Numbered from the stretch's first letter, positions 17,956 to 26,480 are shown. The stretch: 64,000 nucleotides of DNA from Ancylobacter polymorphus (GCF_022836935.1 NZ_CP083243.1:1-64000), one strand, 5' to 3'. Notes: generated by a model from the sequence alone, not told the origin. Program-made: numbers and translations.

Positions 17956-18054
17956 GTCAAGGACGCGCGGTGCCCCCAATTTTGCCGCCGCTGCGCGACA
18001 ACAAAATCGGCACCCCCGCGCGCCGGCGCTGCCGGTCGCTGCGCGATCCTTGAC
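17956..18054 (+). repeat. structured leader element, copy A
   Basis: A 99-nt element folding into a three-stem junction. The outer stem GTCAAGGA...TCCTTGAC closes the element. Inner stem 1 is AATTTTG/CAAAATC. Inner stem 2 is CCGGC-GCT-GCCGG at about 18023-18035. Copies B and C share this fold with compensating base changes. A second hairpin, CCTCC (18081-18085) / GGAGG (18101-18105), sequesters the SD of the gene at 18111. The sequence from 17818 to 17955 holds no gene. Confidence 0.7.
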
Positions 18055-18110
18055 CCGGCCCTCCAACGCCCGGTGCGCCGCCTCCCGTCATCGAGACGAA
18101 GGAGGTTCAC

Positions 18111-18269
18111 ATGACGAAGGTTCTCGACATCTACGCCGAAATCGCCGAGCTGCGCGCCGAGCTCGCGCACTGCATCCTCACCCGCCAGGAGCGCAGGGAG
18201 TCGCAGCAGCGCCTCGAAGAGCTGCTCGCGGAGGCCGAGCGCCGCAGCCGCGAGGCGGAGGGGGCGTGA
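18111..18269 (+). CDS. 52-aa coiled-coil protein
   Basis: A short gene of 52 codons (MTKVLDIYAEIAELRAELAH...) with a GGAGG SD 5 nt before the ATG. The product is almost entirely one amphipathic helix with heptad-like leucines and a Gln/Arg/Glu-rich surface (QERRESQQRLEELLAEAERRSREAE), so it probably dimerises as a coiled coil. It is not a recognised family. It follows leader element copy A at the same spacing as the genes at 21373 and 22109, and the right end of an IS110-type element begins a few bases after its stop. Confidence 0.7.
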   Translation: MTKVLDIYAEIAELRAELAHCILTRQERRESQQRLEELLAEAERRSREAEGA

Positions 18270-18274
18270 GCCCC

Positions 18275-19505
18275 CTCACATGGGGTGGCCTTGGTCAAGT
18301 GTTCTTCATGCGGTCATGATGGCACTCCTCATCGTGATCAGGGCCGAGCCGTTTTCTGCATGCAGCCGGACAGCCGCATCACCTCACATCCGGTCGGCGC
18401 GCAGGCGCCTGTACCATGATCCCTCATGCTTGAGGGCGTCGGCTCGGAAGAGTGGGACCATCCTTTTTGGCGGCATGTTCCAGCCAGGGGGCTTAACAGC
18501 GGTCACCACTCACCCGGATCCAGCTCGCCAGTTGTCGATCCGGCGCGCAGGATGAGAAAGGCTAAAGAGGCTATGCCTTGAGTACGGCGCCCTCGGGCAT
18601 GGTGCCTTGGGTCACGTAGCGCCAAAGCGCCACGAGGAGCTTGCGGGCCAGCGCCACGATGGCAATGCGTCGAACCCGGCCGCGCCCTGGGCCTACCCGC
18701 TGGACGAACCAGCGGCTGAGCGCCGACCCGGGCTGATGGCGGACCCAGAACCAAGCCAGCTCGACCATGGTATGACGCAGGCGAGGGTTGCCCGCCTTGG
18801 TAATACCCTGCTCTCGGTCGATGCCGCCGCTCTGCCACGGGCTTGGGGCCAATCCTGCATAAGCCGCGATCTGACGGCGGTTGTCGAAGCGCCGGAACAG
18901 AGCTTCCAGCCACAACAGCGAGGCGAACTCAGGTCCGATTCCCCGTAGGCGGACGAGCAGGGCCGGCGCCATCTCTCCGGCTTGTGCGAGAAGCGTATCG
19001 CGCTCGCGTTCGACCGCGGCCAGTTGAGACAGTACGAGCTCCAAACGGTCGATCTCGCGGCTGATCTCTCTGCCGAGATGGTCCGGCAAGGGGCGGCCAT
19101 CTCCAGTCTGGAGGGCGGCAAGGCGCGTGCGCCGGTCCGCGCGGAGCGGGTCGTAATCGCCCACTCCCTGGCCGAACAGGAGACCTTTGATGCGGTTCGT
19201 ATGTGCGATGCGCTCCTTGATCAGCCGACCGCGCTCGCGCGACAGCCGTCGCCGGTCCTCCGCGTCCGGGCTGGGCGCTTCGACCATCGAGCAGACCTGG
19301 TGCTCGCCTCGTGACCAGGCCATGAGCGTGCGCACGAGAAGGTCGCCGTCGACCGCGTCGGTCTTCGCCCGTCGGTGACGACGATTCACCGCAATCGAGG
19401 CCGGGTCCACGACGTAGCTGGCGATCCCCTCGCGCAGCAGCAGACGGTGGAGCCAAAAGCCATCCAGCCCCGCTTCCTGAACAACAGCGACCGACACCGG
19501 CGCAC
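18275..19505 (-). mobile_element. IS110-family element, 5' truncated
   Basis: The transposase gene (18571-19500, minus) and about 295 nt of non-coding DNA behind it (18275-18570) make up the remaining element. The left end, the transposase start and any upstream bridge-RNA region are missing. The element passes directly into the middle of a DUF736 gene at about 19505. IS110 elements lack classical terminal inverted repeats, so exact ends cannot be set from the sequence alone. Confidence 0.75.
18571..19500 (-). pseudogene. IS110-family transposase lacking its N-terminus
   Basis: About 310 residues remain. The first is within ...[30 protein letters not shown], which carries the Glu of the DEDD RuvC-like site; then [17 protein letters not shown] supplies Asp residues. 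The Tnp_20 domain follows (LLVRLRGIGPEFASLLWLEALF, AAYAGLAPSPWQSGGIDREQGITKAGNPRLRHTMVELAWFW) with its serine. Roughly the first 70-80 residues, including the first catalytic Asp, are absent. The frame upstream of 19500 stays open only by reading antisense through DUF736 sequence. It should be inactive. Confidence 0.85.
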
Positions 19506-19674
19506 CAAGCCGGCGCTCGGCGCGGCCTGGCAACGGGCCACCGACGAGGGTCGCGACTACCTCTCGGTCAAGCTGGACGATCCGTCCTTCCGGGAGCCCC
19601 TCTACGCCACCCTGGTCGAGGTGGAGGGCGAGGAAGGCCTGCAGCTGATCTGGTCCCGGCCGCGGCGGGATTGA
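19506..19674 (+). pseudogene. DUF736 family gene, 5' part lost
   Basis: Plus-strand codons before the stop at 19674 read [26 protein letters not shown], then a strand, then LIWSRPRRD. This is the C-terminal half of DUF736, a roughly 100-residue family found on nearly all rhizobial conjugative plasmids. The N-terminal half is replaced by IS110 sequence, and no start or SD remains. No intact DUF736 gene is present elsewhere in the window. Confidence 0.85.
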
Positions 19675-19742
19675 TCGCAGCGACGCGAGGGCTCCGCCGC
19701 AAGGCGGGGCCTTCGCCCTTTCCGGCACGCGAGGAGACCCTG

Positions 19743-19937
19743 ATGACGCGATCCCGTTCATCACAGCGCCGACAGCCGCATCCCGACGACATCGTTCTCT
19801 GGCCCGACGGCACCTGGGCCACGCTCGAGGAGGTGCGCAACGGCGACTACGACTGGATGTCGGACGACTTTGAGATCATCGACCACATGGACGGCGCCCG
19901 GCTGAAGGCGGCCGGTGTCATTGACGAGACCATGTGA
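19743..19937 (+). CDS. hypothetical protein (64 aa), conserved-plasmid type
   Basis: A small protein MTRSRSSQRRQPHPDDIVLWPDGTWATLEEVRNGDYDWMSDDFEIIDH... with a basic N-terminus and an acidic, aromatic C-terminal part. The WPDGTW...GDYxWMSDDF pattern resembles small proteins that accompany DUF736 genes on rhizobial plasmids; I have no name for it. It is preceded by a GGCTCCGCC-GCAA-GGCGGGGCC hairpin at about 19687-19710 and a GAGGAG SD, and may once have been co-transcribed with DUF736. Confidence 0.68.
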   Translation: MTRSRSSQRRQPHPDDIVLWPDGTWATLEEVRNGDYDWMSDDFEIIDHMDGARLKAAGVIDETM

Positions 19938-19988
19938 CGCCACTTGGCCGGCAGCGCTTCGCTTGCCGGCCATTCCTATGGGGCCGGT

Positions 19989-20237
19989 TCAATCCGCGTC
20001 ACGATAACCCCGCCGCCGCTTGCTGCGCTCGAGGCGGCTCAGGGCGTCGCCGGCCTCGTCGGGCCCGTCGAAAGTCTGCATCATGGCCTGGCCGTTCGAC
20101 CCGATCCGGCCCCAGTTGCGGACGACCGAGGCGCCGCCGAACAGCGTCGGCTGGATCGCCAGCATGTAGAAGCGCCGCATGTTCTGCGTCGGGTCGATGC
20201 GGCGAAGATGGACGGGTCGGCTGCCCTTCTGGGTCAT
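19989..20237 (-). CDS. WGR domain protein
   Basis: An 82-residue protein consisting of a WGR domain: HLRRIDPTQNMRRFYMLAIQPTLFGGASVVRNWGRIGSNGQAMMQTFDGPDEAGDALSRLERSKRRRGY. The signature reads NWGRIGSNGQ. WGR domains bind nucleic acid and are best known from PARPs, but short stand-alone forms are frequent on alphaproteobacterial plasmids. I place the start at MTQKGSRPVHL rather than at an upstream in-frame Met. It lies on the minus strand with the SNase gene 85 nt upstream. Confidence 0.85.
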   Translation of the reverse strand: MTQKGSRPVHLRRIDPTQNMRRFYMLAIQPTLFGGASVVRNWGRIGSNGQAMMQTFDGPDEAGDALSRLERSKRRRGYRDAD

Positions 20238-20321
20238 GCCGGGAGTCTCGCCGGCGCCGCAGGCGGCGTCCAACGCGTTTTTCGAATCGGTCCGGCGCGA
20301 CCGATTCATTGTGCTGATGCC

Positions 20322-20795
20322 TCAGTCGCACCAGCTGCGCCGGTTGCCGTCCCATCGCCGGACAAGCCGTTCGGCGACCATGCGCTCGCCGATCGAGCGT
20401 CCCGCGCGCATGACCATGCGCAGCTTGCGGCCGAACGGGTCTTCGTCCCGCACGCCCGCGCGCAGCGCAAACGGCCCGGCATTGAGCAGCGCCCGCAGCC
20501 TGTGCTTCGCAGCCTCGCCGACCTCCCTCTCATATTCGCAGCGCGGCGGCGTGAGTTCCGGAGCGTCGATGTCGGCGATCCGGATCTTCTGCCGCCCGAG
20601 CCAGAACGTGTCGCCGTCGACCACGCAGTTGAATCGGCGAGCACTTCCACAGAACGTAAATGAAGCCGTCACGGTGTCGCCGACAGGCCCGGAAACCGGA
20701 CGCGGCCTTGGCTCGGCATCGCCCCGGGATGCCCAATGGAGCACGGCGAGGACCAGCGTGGCGACGACGGCGCCTTTCGCGACGAGGCCCGTCAT
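20322..20795 (-). CDS. thermonuclease (SNase) family protein with signal anchor
   Basis: A 157-residue protein with an N-terminal hydrophobic segment (LVAKGAVVATLVLAVLHWAS), so it is exported or membrane-anchored. A staphylococcal nuclease-like domain follows: CVVDGDTFWLGRQKIRIADIDAPELTPPRC, VGEAAKHRLRALL, and DPFGRKLRMVMRAGRSIGERMVAERLVRRWDG. The catalytic Arg and Asp residues of the SNase fold (IRIADIDAPE, the GRxL element) are present. It presumably degrades nucleic acid in the periplasm. The WGR gene lies downstream on the same strand. Confidence 0.88.
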   Translation of the reverse strand: MTGLVAKGAVVATLVLAVLHWASRGDAEPRPRPVSGPVGDTVTASFTFCGSARRFNCVVDGDTFWLGRQKIRIADIDAPELTPPRCEYEREVGEAAKHRLRALLNAGPFALRAGVRDEDPFGRKLRMVMRAGRSIGERMVAERLVRRWDGNRRSWCD

Positions 20796-21059
20796 TGTCC
20801 AGGATCGCTGCTCGAGCCGGCCGGTCGGTTCCCTCGCCGGCGCTGTCCGTCCGACCCGAACTCTATGTCCAAGGTGGCGGGTCTTTCCTCGATCGAATGC
20901 GGAGCGGGTCGAAGGGCCCGGGTGGCGTCAAGCGCCATGATCCGCACAGGGTGGGAGATCTGGGCGAGCCGCCTGCGGCGGTCTGGCTCTACTCGCGCCG
21001 CTACGCGCCGCTCCCGGAGCCCGCTGCGCGGTCTCCGCCATGCGGTGACGATCCATCTC
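20796..21059. other. intergenic, no gene seen
   Basis: Between the SNase start and leader copy B there is no ORF with a start, SD and protein-like composition on either strand. It should contain the SNase promoter (minus); I cannot point to convincing -35/-10 boxes. Confidence 0.4.
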
Positions 21060-21372
21060 GCGCGACGGGACGCCCGGATCGACCGGGCGTCCCGTCGCGA
21101 GGGCGACCCTCGCGCACCCTGCCGGCTGGTCGCCGGATACGGACGCGGCCCCTGGTCGGGGCCGAGGGCTCTTCTTCTCTCTGACGGCCCATTGTGCACC
21201 CGCTGCTCCGGCGTCAAGGACATCGCGGTTCCCCCAATTTTCCGCCGCCGCCCGCCGGGCGCCGCCGGAAAATCGGCACCTCCGCTCGCCGCCGCAGGCG
21301 GTCGCTTCGCGATCCCTGACCCCTCGCGGCTACGGTGCGGCCTCCTTTCGTCAGACCGAAAGGAGAAATCTC
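21060..21372 (+). repeat. structured leader, copy B (long form)
   Basis: This roughly 310-nt leader is repeated at 21795-22108. From 5' to 3' it holds: GGGACGCCCGG/CCGGGCGTCCC (11-bp stem, loop ATCGA), GCGAGGG/CCCTCGC, GGCCCC/GGGGCC, a conserved TCTCTGACGGCCCATTGTGC stretch, and the three-stem junction at 21213-21320 (outer GTCA...TGAC with ATCGCG/CGCGAT, inner ATTTTCCG/CGGAAAAT, inner CCGCC-GCA-GGCGG). The last hairpin is CCTTTCG (21344-21350) / CGAAAGG (21357-21363), which covers the SD of the next gene. Confidence 0.75.
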
Positions 21373-21750
21373 ATGACACATCAAACCGTGACGTCCATCG
21401 ATGGCGGCAGCGCCGAATATTGGAAGCAGCGGACCGAGGCCTTCCGCCTGATCCGTGACGCGGAGGATTGCGCGAAGCGCCTCGAGACAGCGCCGCTCTA
21501 TCTCCACGGCGGATACGATGAAGACGGCGACGTCATCCCGGTCGAGAATCTCGAGCCGCACGACGATATGGAGGACGCCGTTCGGGCGATCGAGGCCAAC
21601 GAGACGGCCGTCAGCATTCTGGTGGCGCAGCGCCGGACCCGCATCGGTGGCCGCCCGATCCCGGAGGTGATCCTCGCGGTGGCGCGATTGGAGGAGGATC
21701 CAATCGAAGATCCGGTGAACAATCCGCTCTGGGGCTCGGACACGGATTGA
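21373..21750 (+). CDS. hypothetical protein (125 aa), single-gene cassette
   Basis: An acidic 125-residue protein, MTHQTVTSIDGGSAEYWKQRTEAFRL..., not recognised. The first half is helical (EAFRLIRDAEDCAKRLETA), then an acidic stretch (GGYDEDGDVIPVENLEPHDDMEDAV) and a second helix (RAIEANETAVSILVAQRR). The acidic, small character resembles DNA-mimic or inhibitor proteins, but nothing specific supports that. It lies 53 nt after leader element copy B, has a hidden SD (AAAGGAG), and ends at a strong terminator. Confidence 0.65.
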   Translation: MTHQTVTSIDGGSAEYWKQRTEAFRLIRDAEDCAKRLETAPLYLHGGYDEDGDVIPVENLEPHDDMEDAVRAIEANETAVSILVAQRRTRIGGRPIPEVILAVARLEEDPIEDPVNNPLWGSDTD

Positions 21751-21756
21751 TATCCA

Positions 21757-21789
21757 GAGCAGAGGCGGCTCACGCCGCCTCTGCTCTTT
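21757..21789 (+). terminator. terminator after the 125-aa gene
   Basis: A perfect 13-bp stem GAGCAGAGGCGGC (21757-21769) / GCCGCCTCTGCTC (21774-21786), loop TCAC, then TTT. It starts 7 nt after the stop codon. Confidence 0.85.
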
Positions 21790-21794
21790 GCCGT

Positions 21795-22108
21795 GTCCGA
21801 AGCGCCGCCGCCCGGATCGACCGGGCGCCCCGTCGCGAGGCCAACCCTCGCGCACCCGGCGGGCTCTGCGGGCTGCGGACACGGCGCCTGGCCGGCGCCG
21901 TGGCTTTCCTCTCTCTCTGACGGCCCATTGTGCACCCGCCGCTCCGGCGTCAAGGACATCGCGGTTCCCCCAATTTTCCGCCGCCGCCCGGGAGGCGCCG
22001 CCGCAAAATCGGCTCCCCCGCTCGCCGCCGCAGGCGGTCGCTTCGCGATCCCTGACGCCTCGCGGCTACGGTGCGGCCGCCTTTCGTCAGAACGAAAGGA
22101 GACCTCTC
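21795..22108 (+). repeat. structured leader, copy C (long form)
   Basis: Homologous along its whole length to 21060-21372. The stem GGCGCC/GGCGCC replaces GGCCCC/GGGGCC of copy B, a compensated change. The three-stem junction spans 21949-22056. The SD-covering hairpin is CCTTTCG (22080-22086) / CGAAAGG (22093-22099). The element ends 53 nt before the ATG, exactly as in copy B, although the downstream genes are unrelated. Confidence 0.75.
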
Positions 22109-22612
22109 ATGTCCGACATCGACTATCTCTCGCTGTTCACGCGCCTGAACGGCTTTAGGCTCATCGCAAGAATCAATCGTGTCGCCTGCGACAACGATCT
22201 CGCGCGTTGCGCACACGACCGGCTCGTCGCCAAGCTCGGCGAGCTGATCGAGCTGATGACGCGCGCAGTAGGAGCGAAGCGGTGCCTGCAAGAGGGCGCT
22301 GATCCCGCGCGCGTCGAGCAGGCCTCGGAAGACCTCTACTGGATCGAGGCGGAGTTCGAGCACCGCTGGATCTCGCAGTCGCAGCCGCTTCTCGATCATC
22401 TCGACATCGATCTGGCGACGCAGGAGATTTTCGATCCCCGCACGAAGCGCTGGTACGCGCTCGAATGCGGCCCGTCGCTGCGCGAGGTGAGCGACCAGAA
22501 CCTCTGCGGCCTGCGCGAGATCATCGACCGGATCGCGTGCCAGACCGGCGTGAGCTTCCACGCCCACCGCATCGTCTACGGGTCCACCGAGCTGGTGCCG
22601 AGCGGCCGCTGA
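22109..22612 (+). CDS. hypothetical protein (167 aa), single-gene cassette
   Basis: A 167-residue, mostly helical cytosolic protein, MSDIDYLSLFTRLNGFRLIARINRVACDND..., with no recognised domain. A helical first part (residues 1-85) is followed by EFEHRWISQSQPLLDHLDIDLATQEIFDPRTKRWYALECGPSL and a last helix containing CGLREIIDRIACQTGVSFHAHRI. It has no sequence similarity to the 125-aa protein despite sharing its leader. It closes with a perfect terminator-like stem. Confidence 0.65.
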   Translation: MSDIDYLSLFTRLNGFRLIARINRVACDNDLARCAHDRLVAKLGELIELMTRAVGAKRCLQEGADPARVEQASEDLYWIEAEFEHRWISQSQPLLDHLDIDLATQEIFDPRTKRWYALECGPSLREVSDQNLCGLREIIDRIACQTGVSFHAHRIVYGSTELVPSGR

Positions 22613-22621
22613 GCCGCAGAG

Positions 22622-22644
22622 GAGAGGCGGCCCGGCCGCCTCTC
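22622..22644 (+). terminator. terminator-like hairpin after the 167-aa gene
   Basis: GAGAGGCGGC (22622-22631) pairs perfectly with GCCGCCTCTC (22635-22644), loop CCG. No T-tract follows, so termination strength is uncertain. Confidence 0.6.
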
Positions 22645-22719
22645 GCCCTCGCCTCGGCCGAGGGCATGGCGCGCCGGAGCAAGCGTCGCGCGCTCGCCTG
22701 GAAACCGCGACTGCTCCCG

Positions 22720-23916
22720 TCATGCCGGAAGCTCCGGCATGGCGCCGTCGCCGATATTCCAGGTCCAGGCCGCGATGCCGCTCTCGGCGATCAGCTCGTC
22801 CAGCTTCTCCCGATAGTCGCCCTCGGCGCCGTCGGGCACGATATACATGCCGAGCGGTGCGGCGCCGTCCTGCCGCAGAACAACGCAGGCCATCGGCTGC
22901 GCCGCCGGCATGTTGTAGCGCAGGCTTTTCACGAAGCTGGCGCCGCGCTTCGCCAACGCGTCGATCAGCGCCGCCTCGTAGCGATTCTCGCATGGCAGCC
23001 AGCGGTCGGTCGCGACCATGAGCGCGATCGACTCGATCGAGGCGATGCCGGCGGCATCGACGCCGAAGGTGGCGATCGCGATAAGATGCGACTCCGCGGT
23101 CGCGTTCCAGAGCGCCAGCTCGGGGGCGAACACCGCGTTCATCCGCCGGTGAACGTCGTCGTTCAGCATGAAGGGGAAGCGGGGGAGGTGCTTGATCACG
23201 ACGCGGTGGCCGAAGCGCGCCGGCGCGATCTCCTTGACCTCGCCGATCAGCATGGCAAGCGAGCGGCGCTTGCCTTCCGCCTTCATCGCGCGGCTGAGGA
23301 ATGTCTCGCGCCGCTGCGCGATCGCGGCGTCGCGCTCGGCATCGAACATCTCGGGGATGAACAGGACGTCCGCGAGCGCCTTGCCTTTCGCGGTCTTGCC
23401 CTCGGCCGCCTCGAGCAGGAACTTGCGCAGCACCGCCCAGTTGCGTCGGCCGGTCATGGCCGGCCGCCAGCGATTGAACTCGGCCTGCTCCCACAGAAAG
23501 TGCAGCAGCGCGCGCAGCGAGAGCCGCGAACCGTCCGTCTTCACCGCGCCGGCATCGGTCGTCTCACGCGCCGCCGGCGCCGTCCGACCGGCCTGCTTCG
23601 ACAGGCTGAAATCGAGCTTGAGCAGGGTGACGCCGTCCTCGGCGTTCTCGACGATCGCCTCGCCGGCGACGGCCCCAAGACCGGAAAGCGCATGCGGCGG
23701 CTCATAAGAATCGCAGTCGGGATCGTGCCGCGGTCCGCTGCCCGGCATCCGCTTCAGCACATGGCGGCCGCCCGCGCGCGCCACATACATCGGAACGCCA
23801 TCCTGCTGGCACAGGCACAGCGGATGTTCGCGCCGGGCGAACGCCTCCGACAGCCGCTCGCTGATGTCGCCGGCACTGTCCTCGACCTCCATGTCGCCGA
23901 TGCGCAGCCGTCTCAA
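22720..23916 (-). CDS. DUF1173 domain protein of the tra region
   Basis: A 398-residue protein matching DUF1173, which accompanies Ti-type traG genes. The N-terminal part holds a cysteine/histidine group (HPLCLCQQDG, RHDPDCDSY) that could bind zinc. The middle has RALLHFLWEQAEFNRW and GRRNWAVLRKFLLEAA; the C-terminus has FPFMLNDDVHRRMNAVFAPELALW. I choose the TTG at 23916 because AGGGAGGAG lies 5-7 nt before it; the first downstream ATG (MEVEDSAG) is the alternative. It begins 64 nt after the traG stop, on the same strand. Function unknown. Confidence 0.85.
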   Translation of the reverse strand: MRRLRIGDMEVEDSAGDISERLSEAFARREHPLCLCQQDGVPMYVARAGGRHVLKRMPGSGPRHDPDCDSYEPPHALSGLGAVAGEAIVENAEDGVTLLKLDFSLSKQAGRTAPAARETTDAGAVKTDGSRLSLRALLHFLWEQAEFNRWRPAMTGRRNWAVLRKFLLEAAEGKTAKGKALADVLFIPEMFDAERDAAIAQRRETFLSRAMKAEGKRRSLAMLIGEVKEIAPARFGHRVVIKHLPRFPFMLNDDVHRRMNAVFAPELALWNATAESHLIAIATFGVDAAGIASIESIALMVATDRWLPCENRYEAALIDALAKRGASFVKSLRYNMPAAQPMACVVLRQDGAAPLGMYIVPDGAEGDYREKLDELIAESGIAAWTWNIGDGAMPELPA

Positions 23917-23980
23917 CGCGCTCCTCCCTGCAGCAGGTCGATCGATCGCACCGAGGCTGCAATCCCACGATCGCCGTCTA

Positions 23981-25900
23981 TCATCGCACCGCTTCTTTCC
24001 GGTGGAATCTGTTCTCGCCGACACAGCTCCTCATGTCCTCGCGGCGGAACCAGATGGCCCGCCCGCATCGAAGCGGTGCATTGCCGGCTGTGAACACGAT
24101 CTGCTCGTCGGCGCGCATGCGCAGCACCTCGTGCGGCAGGATCAGGGGGCGGCGCGCCAGCTGCTTCGAGCGCGTCCGCGACGCGCCCGACATCTGCGAC
24201 GAGCGGCTGAGCTGGTCGACCTCCACGGTGGTGTCGCCGCAGCGCCGTGAGATGTAGTCGGCGGTCTCAGGATCGTTGATCGCGGCGAAGCTTATCCACG
24301 AGGCGGACTCGAACCATTTCGAGGTGGCGTCTCGGCCGCCATAGGCTTCGCGCATCTGCCCGATGGACTGGAAGAGCAGGGTCATGGTGATCCCGTATTT
24401 TCGGCCGGCATCACGCGCGGTCTCCAGGATGCGCAGGAAGCCGAGCCGTGCCACTTCGTCGAGCAGGAACAGGGTCCGATCCTTCACCTCGCCATTGCGA
24501 TTGTAGATCGCGTTCATCAGCGCGCCGATGATGACGCGGGCCAGTCCCGGATGCGCCTCCAGCACTTTCAGGTCGAGCGCGATGAAGATGTCGGTGCCGC
24601 CGTCGGCGAGCTCGTCGGTCGTGAAGCTGTGGCCGGAGATCAGGGCCGCATAGTTCGGATAGGACAGCCAGTGTGTCTCCTTCACCGCATTGGCGTAGAC
24701 GCCGGAAAAGGTCTCCGGCGTCATGTTGACGAACACCGCGACATTCTCCTTCACGAAGTCCGATCCCGACTGCTCGTAGATCCGGGTCAGCCGCTCCCGC
24801 AGCTTCGGCTCCGGCTCGGAGAGATTGGCGCGCACCTGCCGGAGCGTCTGGTCCTTCTTTTCCGTATGACCCGACAGACAGACGTCCGCGATCAGCGCGG
24901 TCAGAAGCTGCATCGCCGACGCCCGAAAGAAGTCGTCGCGGGCGGAGGCCTGGCGCGCCGTGTCGGTCATCACCCAGGTCGCGACGGCGACGATGTCTTC
25001 CTCCTTCGTCCCACCGAAACGCCCGATCCAGTCGAGCGCATTGAAGCCGGTGGCGGCATCGGCCGGGTCGAGCACCACCACCTTGCGGCCCGCCTTGCGC
25101 CGATGGCCGATCACCATCGGCGCAACCTCGGATGAGGGGTCGAGCACCACGAGGCCGCCGCCCCATTTCAACGCCGAGGGAATCGTTACCGACGTGGTCT
25201 TGAAACCGCCCGAGCCGGCGAAGACGATGCCGTGCGACGAGCCGAACGAGCCGTCGAAGCAGAGCAGCGGCGAGCGGCCGCCGCTGCCCCAGCTGTCGCG
25301 GCTGTCGGCGCGGAACGCGATGCCGGCGACGGAATCGCGATCGACCCGGTAGCGCTCGCCGATGACGATGCCGCCGGCGTCCCCGAACAGCTTGCCAGCC
25401 GTCTCCATTCGCATCCAGTCGGTCTCGCCATGGATCGCGCGCCGGCCCTTGATCCGGCGCGGAGACGCCGCGGCGAAGGCGGCATTGCCCCTGATGGCGA
25501 CGCGCAGCGCGAACATCGCGCAAACGAGCGCGATCGCCGCGCCGATCATCGTTCCCGGATCGGCATAGGCCAGCACATATTGCCCCGCCGGCACGCGGTC
25601 CGCCAGAGCAGCCAGCCGCGCGCCTTCGCGGATAGTGGCGATGCCGATGACGGCCGCGCTCCCGGTCACGACGCCCCATCCGACCGCCCGGATGGCGATC
25701 GCGCCGGCCGCCGCGAAGAGCAGGATCACGCCAACTCCGGCCGACAGCACGTAGGGGAGCGCAAGCCCGGCACGGCCGAGCATCAGGCGTGCGGCTTCGG
25801 TCTTGCCGAAGCCCGCCAGCCAGTGCTCGGCGCCCGCGGTGAAGATCGCGACGGCGACCATCACCACCACCTGGATCATCGCGATCAGCAGCCTATTCAT
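23981..25900 (-). CDS. traG: TraG, type IV coupling protein
   Basis: A 639-residue VirD4/TraG ATPase that links the relaxosome to the mating channel and pumps DNA. Two or three N-terminal transmembrane segments are present ([43 protein letters not shown], and one near [22 protein letters not shown]). The Walker A motif is the Ti-type [11 protein letters not shown] (about residue 228) and Walker B is [11 protein letters not shown]. The C-terminal part has [14 protein letters not shown] and [22 protein letters not shown]. The start [10 protein letters not shown] overlaps the end of traD by 8 nt. The order traC-traD-traG is that of Agrobacterium Ti plasmids. Confidence 0.96.
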   Translation of the reverse strand: MNRLLIAMIQVVVMVAVAIFTAGAEHWLAGFGKTEAARLMLGRAGLALPYVLSAGVGVILLFAAAGAIAIRAVGWGVVTGSAAVIGIATIREGARLAALADRVPAGQYVLAYADPGTMIGAAIALVCAMFALRVAIRGNAAFAAASPRRIKGRRAIHGETDWMRMETAGKLFGDAGGIVIGERYRVDRDSVAGIAFRADSRDSWGSGGRSPLLCFDGSFGSSHGIVFAGSGGFKTTSVTIPSALKWGGGLVVLDPSSEVAPMVIGHRRKAGRKVVVLDPADAATGFNALDWIGRFGGTKEEDIVAVATWVMTDTARQASARDDFFRASAMQLLTALIADVCLSGHTEKKDQTLRQVRANLSEPEPKLRERLTRIYEQSGSDFVKENVAVFVNMTPETFSGVYANAVKETHWLSYPNYAALISGHSFTTDELADGGTDIFIALDLKVLEAHPGLARVIIGALMNAIYNRNGEVKDRTLFLLDEVARLGFLRILETARDAGRKYGITMTLLFQSIGQMREAYGGRDATSKWFESASWISFAAINDPETADYISRRCGDTTVEVDQLSRSSQMSGASRTRSKQLARRPLILPHEVLRMRADEQIVFTAGNAPLRCGRAIWFRREDMRSCVGENRFHRKEAVR

Positions 25901-26174
25901 GATCGCGCCCGAAGGCGTCCGCGCCGATAGCGCTGAGCCGCGCACGCTCGCCATCGTCGTCGCCGATGCGGTGATGCCCATCGATGAGCAGGCCGAGCAG
26001 CACGGCGCGCTTCTCGTAGCGCAGCCCGGCCTTCACGATCAGCCCGCCGAGCTCGATCTTCTCGCGCGTGTCCTTCTTGCGGGCGTCCGATGAGCTCGAC
26101 CGGCGCATGCGCTCAAGCCTCGCGATCGCCGCCCGGAGCCGCGCCAGCTGCGAGCGTCGTGGACGCCCCGCCAT
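25893..26174 (-). CDS. traD: TraD, conjugal transfer protein
   Basis: A 93-residue TraD of the rhizobial type, [23 protein letters not shown]...[35 protein letters not shown]. The motif RxKIxLGGLxxKAGL is typical of this family, which also contains MobC-like accessory proteins. It probably assists TraA at oriT. It overlaps traC by 62 nt and traG by 8 nt. Confidence 0.9.
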   Translation of the reverse strand: MAGRPRRSQLARLRAAIARLERMRRSSSSDARKKDTREKIELGGLIVKAGLRYEKRAVLLGLLIDGHHRIGDDDGERARLSAIGADAFGRDHE

Positions 26175-26409
26175 TTGGCTGCCGGCCAGCGCCACCCTTC
26201 CTCCCGGTCGATGCGCCGGCGTCGTCGCGAAACCGTTTCGCCACCTCCTCGAAGGCCGAGAGCAGCGCCGTCTCCTCGATCTCGATCTCGCCGACGCCGG
26301 CCTTCAGCGCGATCCGGCCGATGCGCTCGGCCTCGCGGGTTTCGGCCTGCCGCAACTGGTCCTGCAGCCTGGCGATTTCCTCCCTGATCTGTCGCGACGG
26401 CTTCTTCAT
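26113..26409 (-). CDS. traC: TraC, conjugal transfer protein
   Basis: A 98-residue TraC protein. The helical start [44 protein letters not shown] is characteristic, followed by helix [16 protein letters not shown] and a disordered Gly/Ala-rich tail. TraC is a relaxosome accessory protein of Ti-type plasmids. Its 3' end lies inside traD in another frame. The gene diverges from traA across the oriT and operator region. Confidence 0.9.
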   Translation of the reverse strand: MKKPSRQIREEIARLQDQLRQAETREAERIGRIALKAGVGEIEIEETALLSAFEEVAKRFRDDAGASTGRKGGAGRQPNGGASTTLAAGAAPGGDREA

Positions 26410-26480
26410 TCCGGTTGACCTTCCGCTGTCCGGTTTCTGCTGGGTTGAGGCCCAGCTTTCCCCGGATGAGCGCCAGCGGC

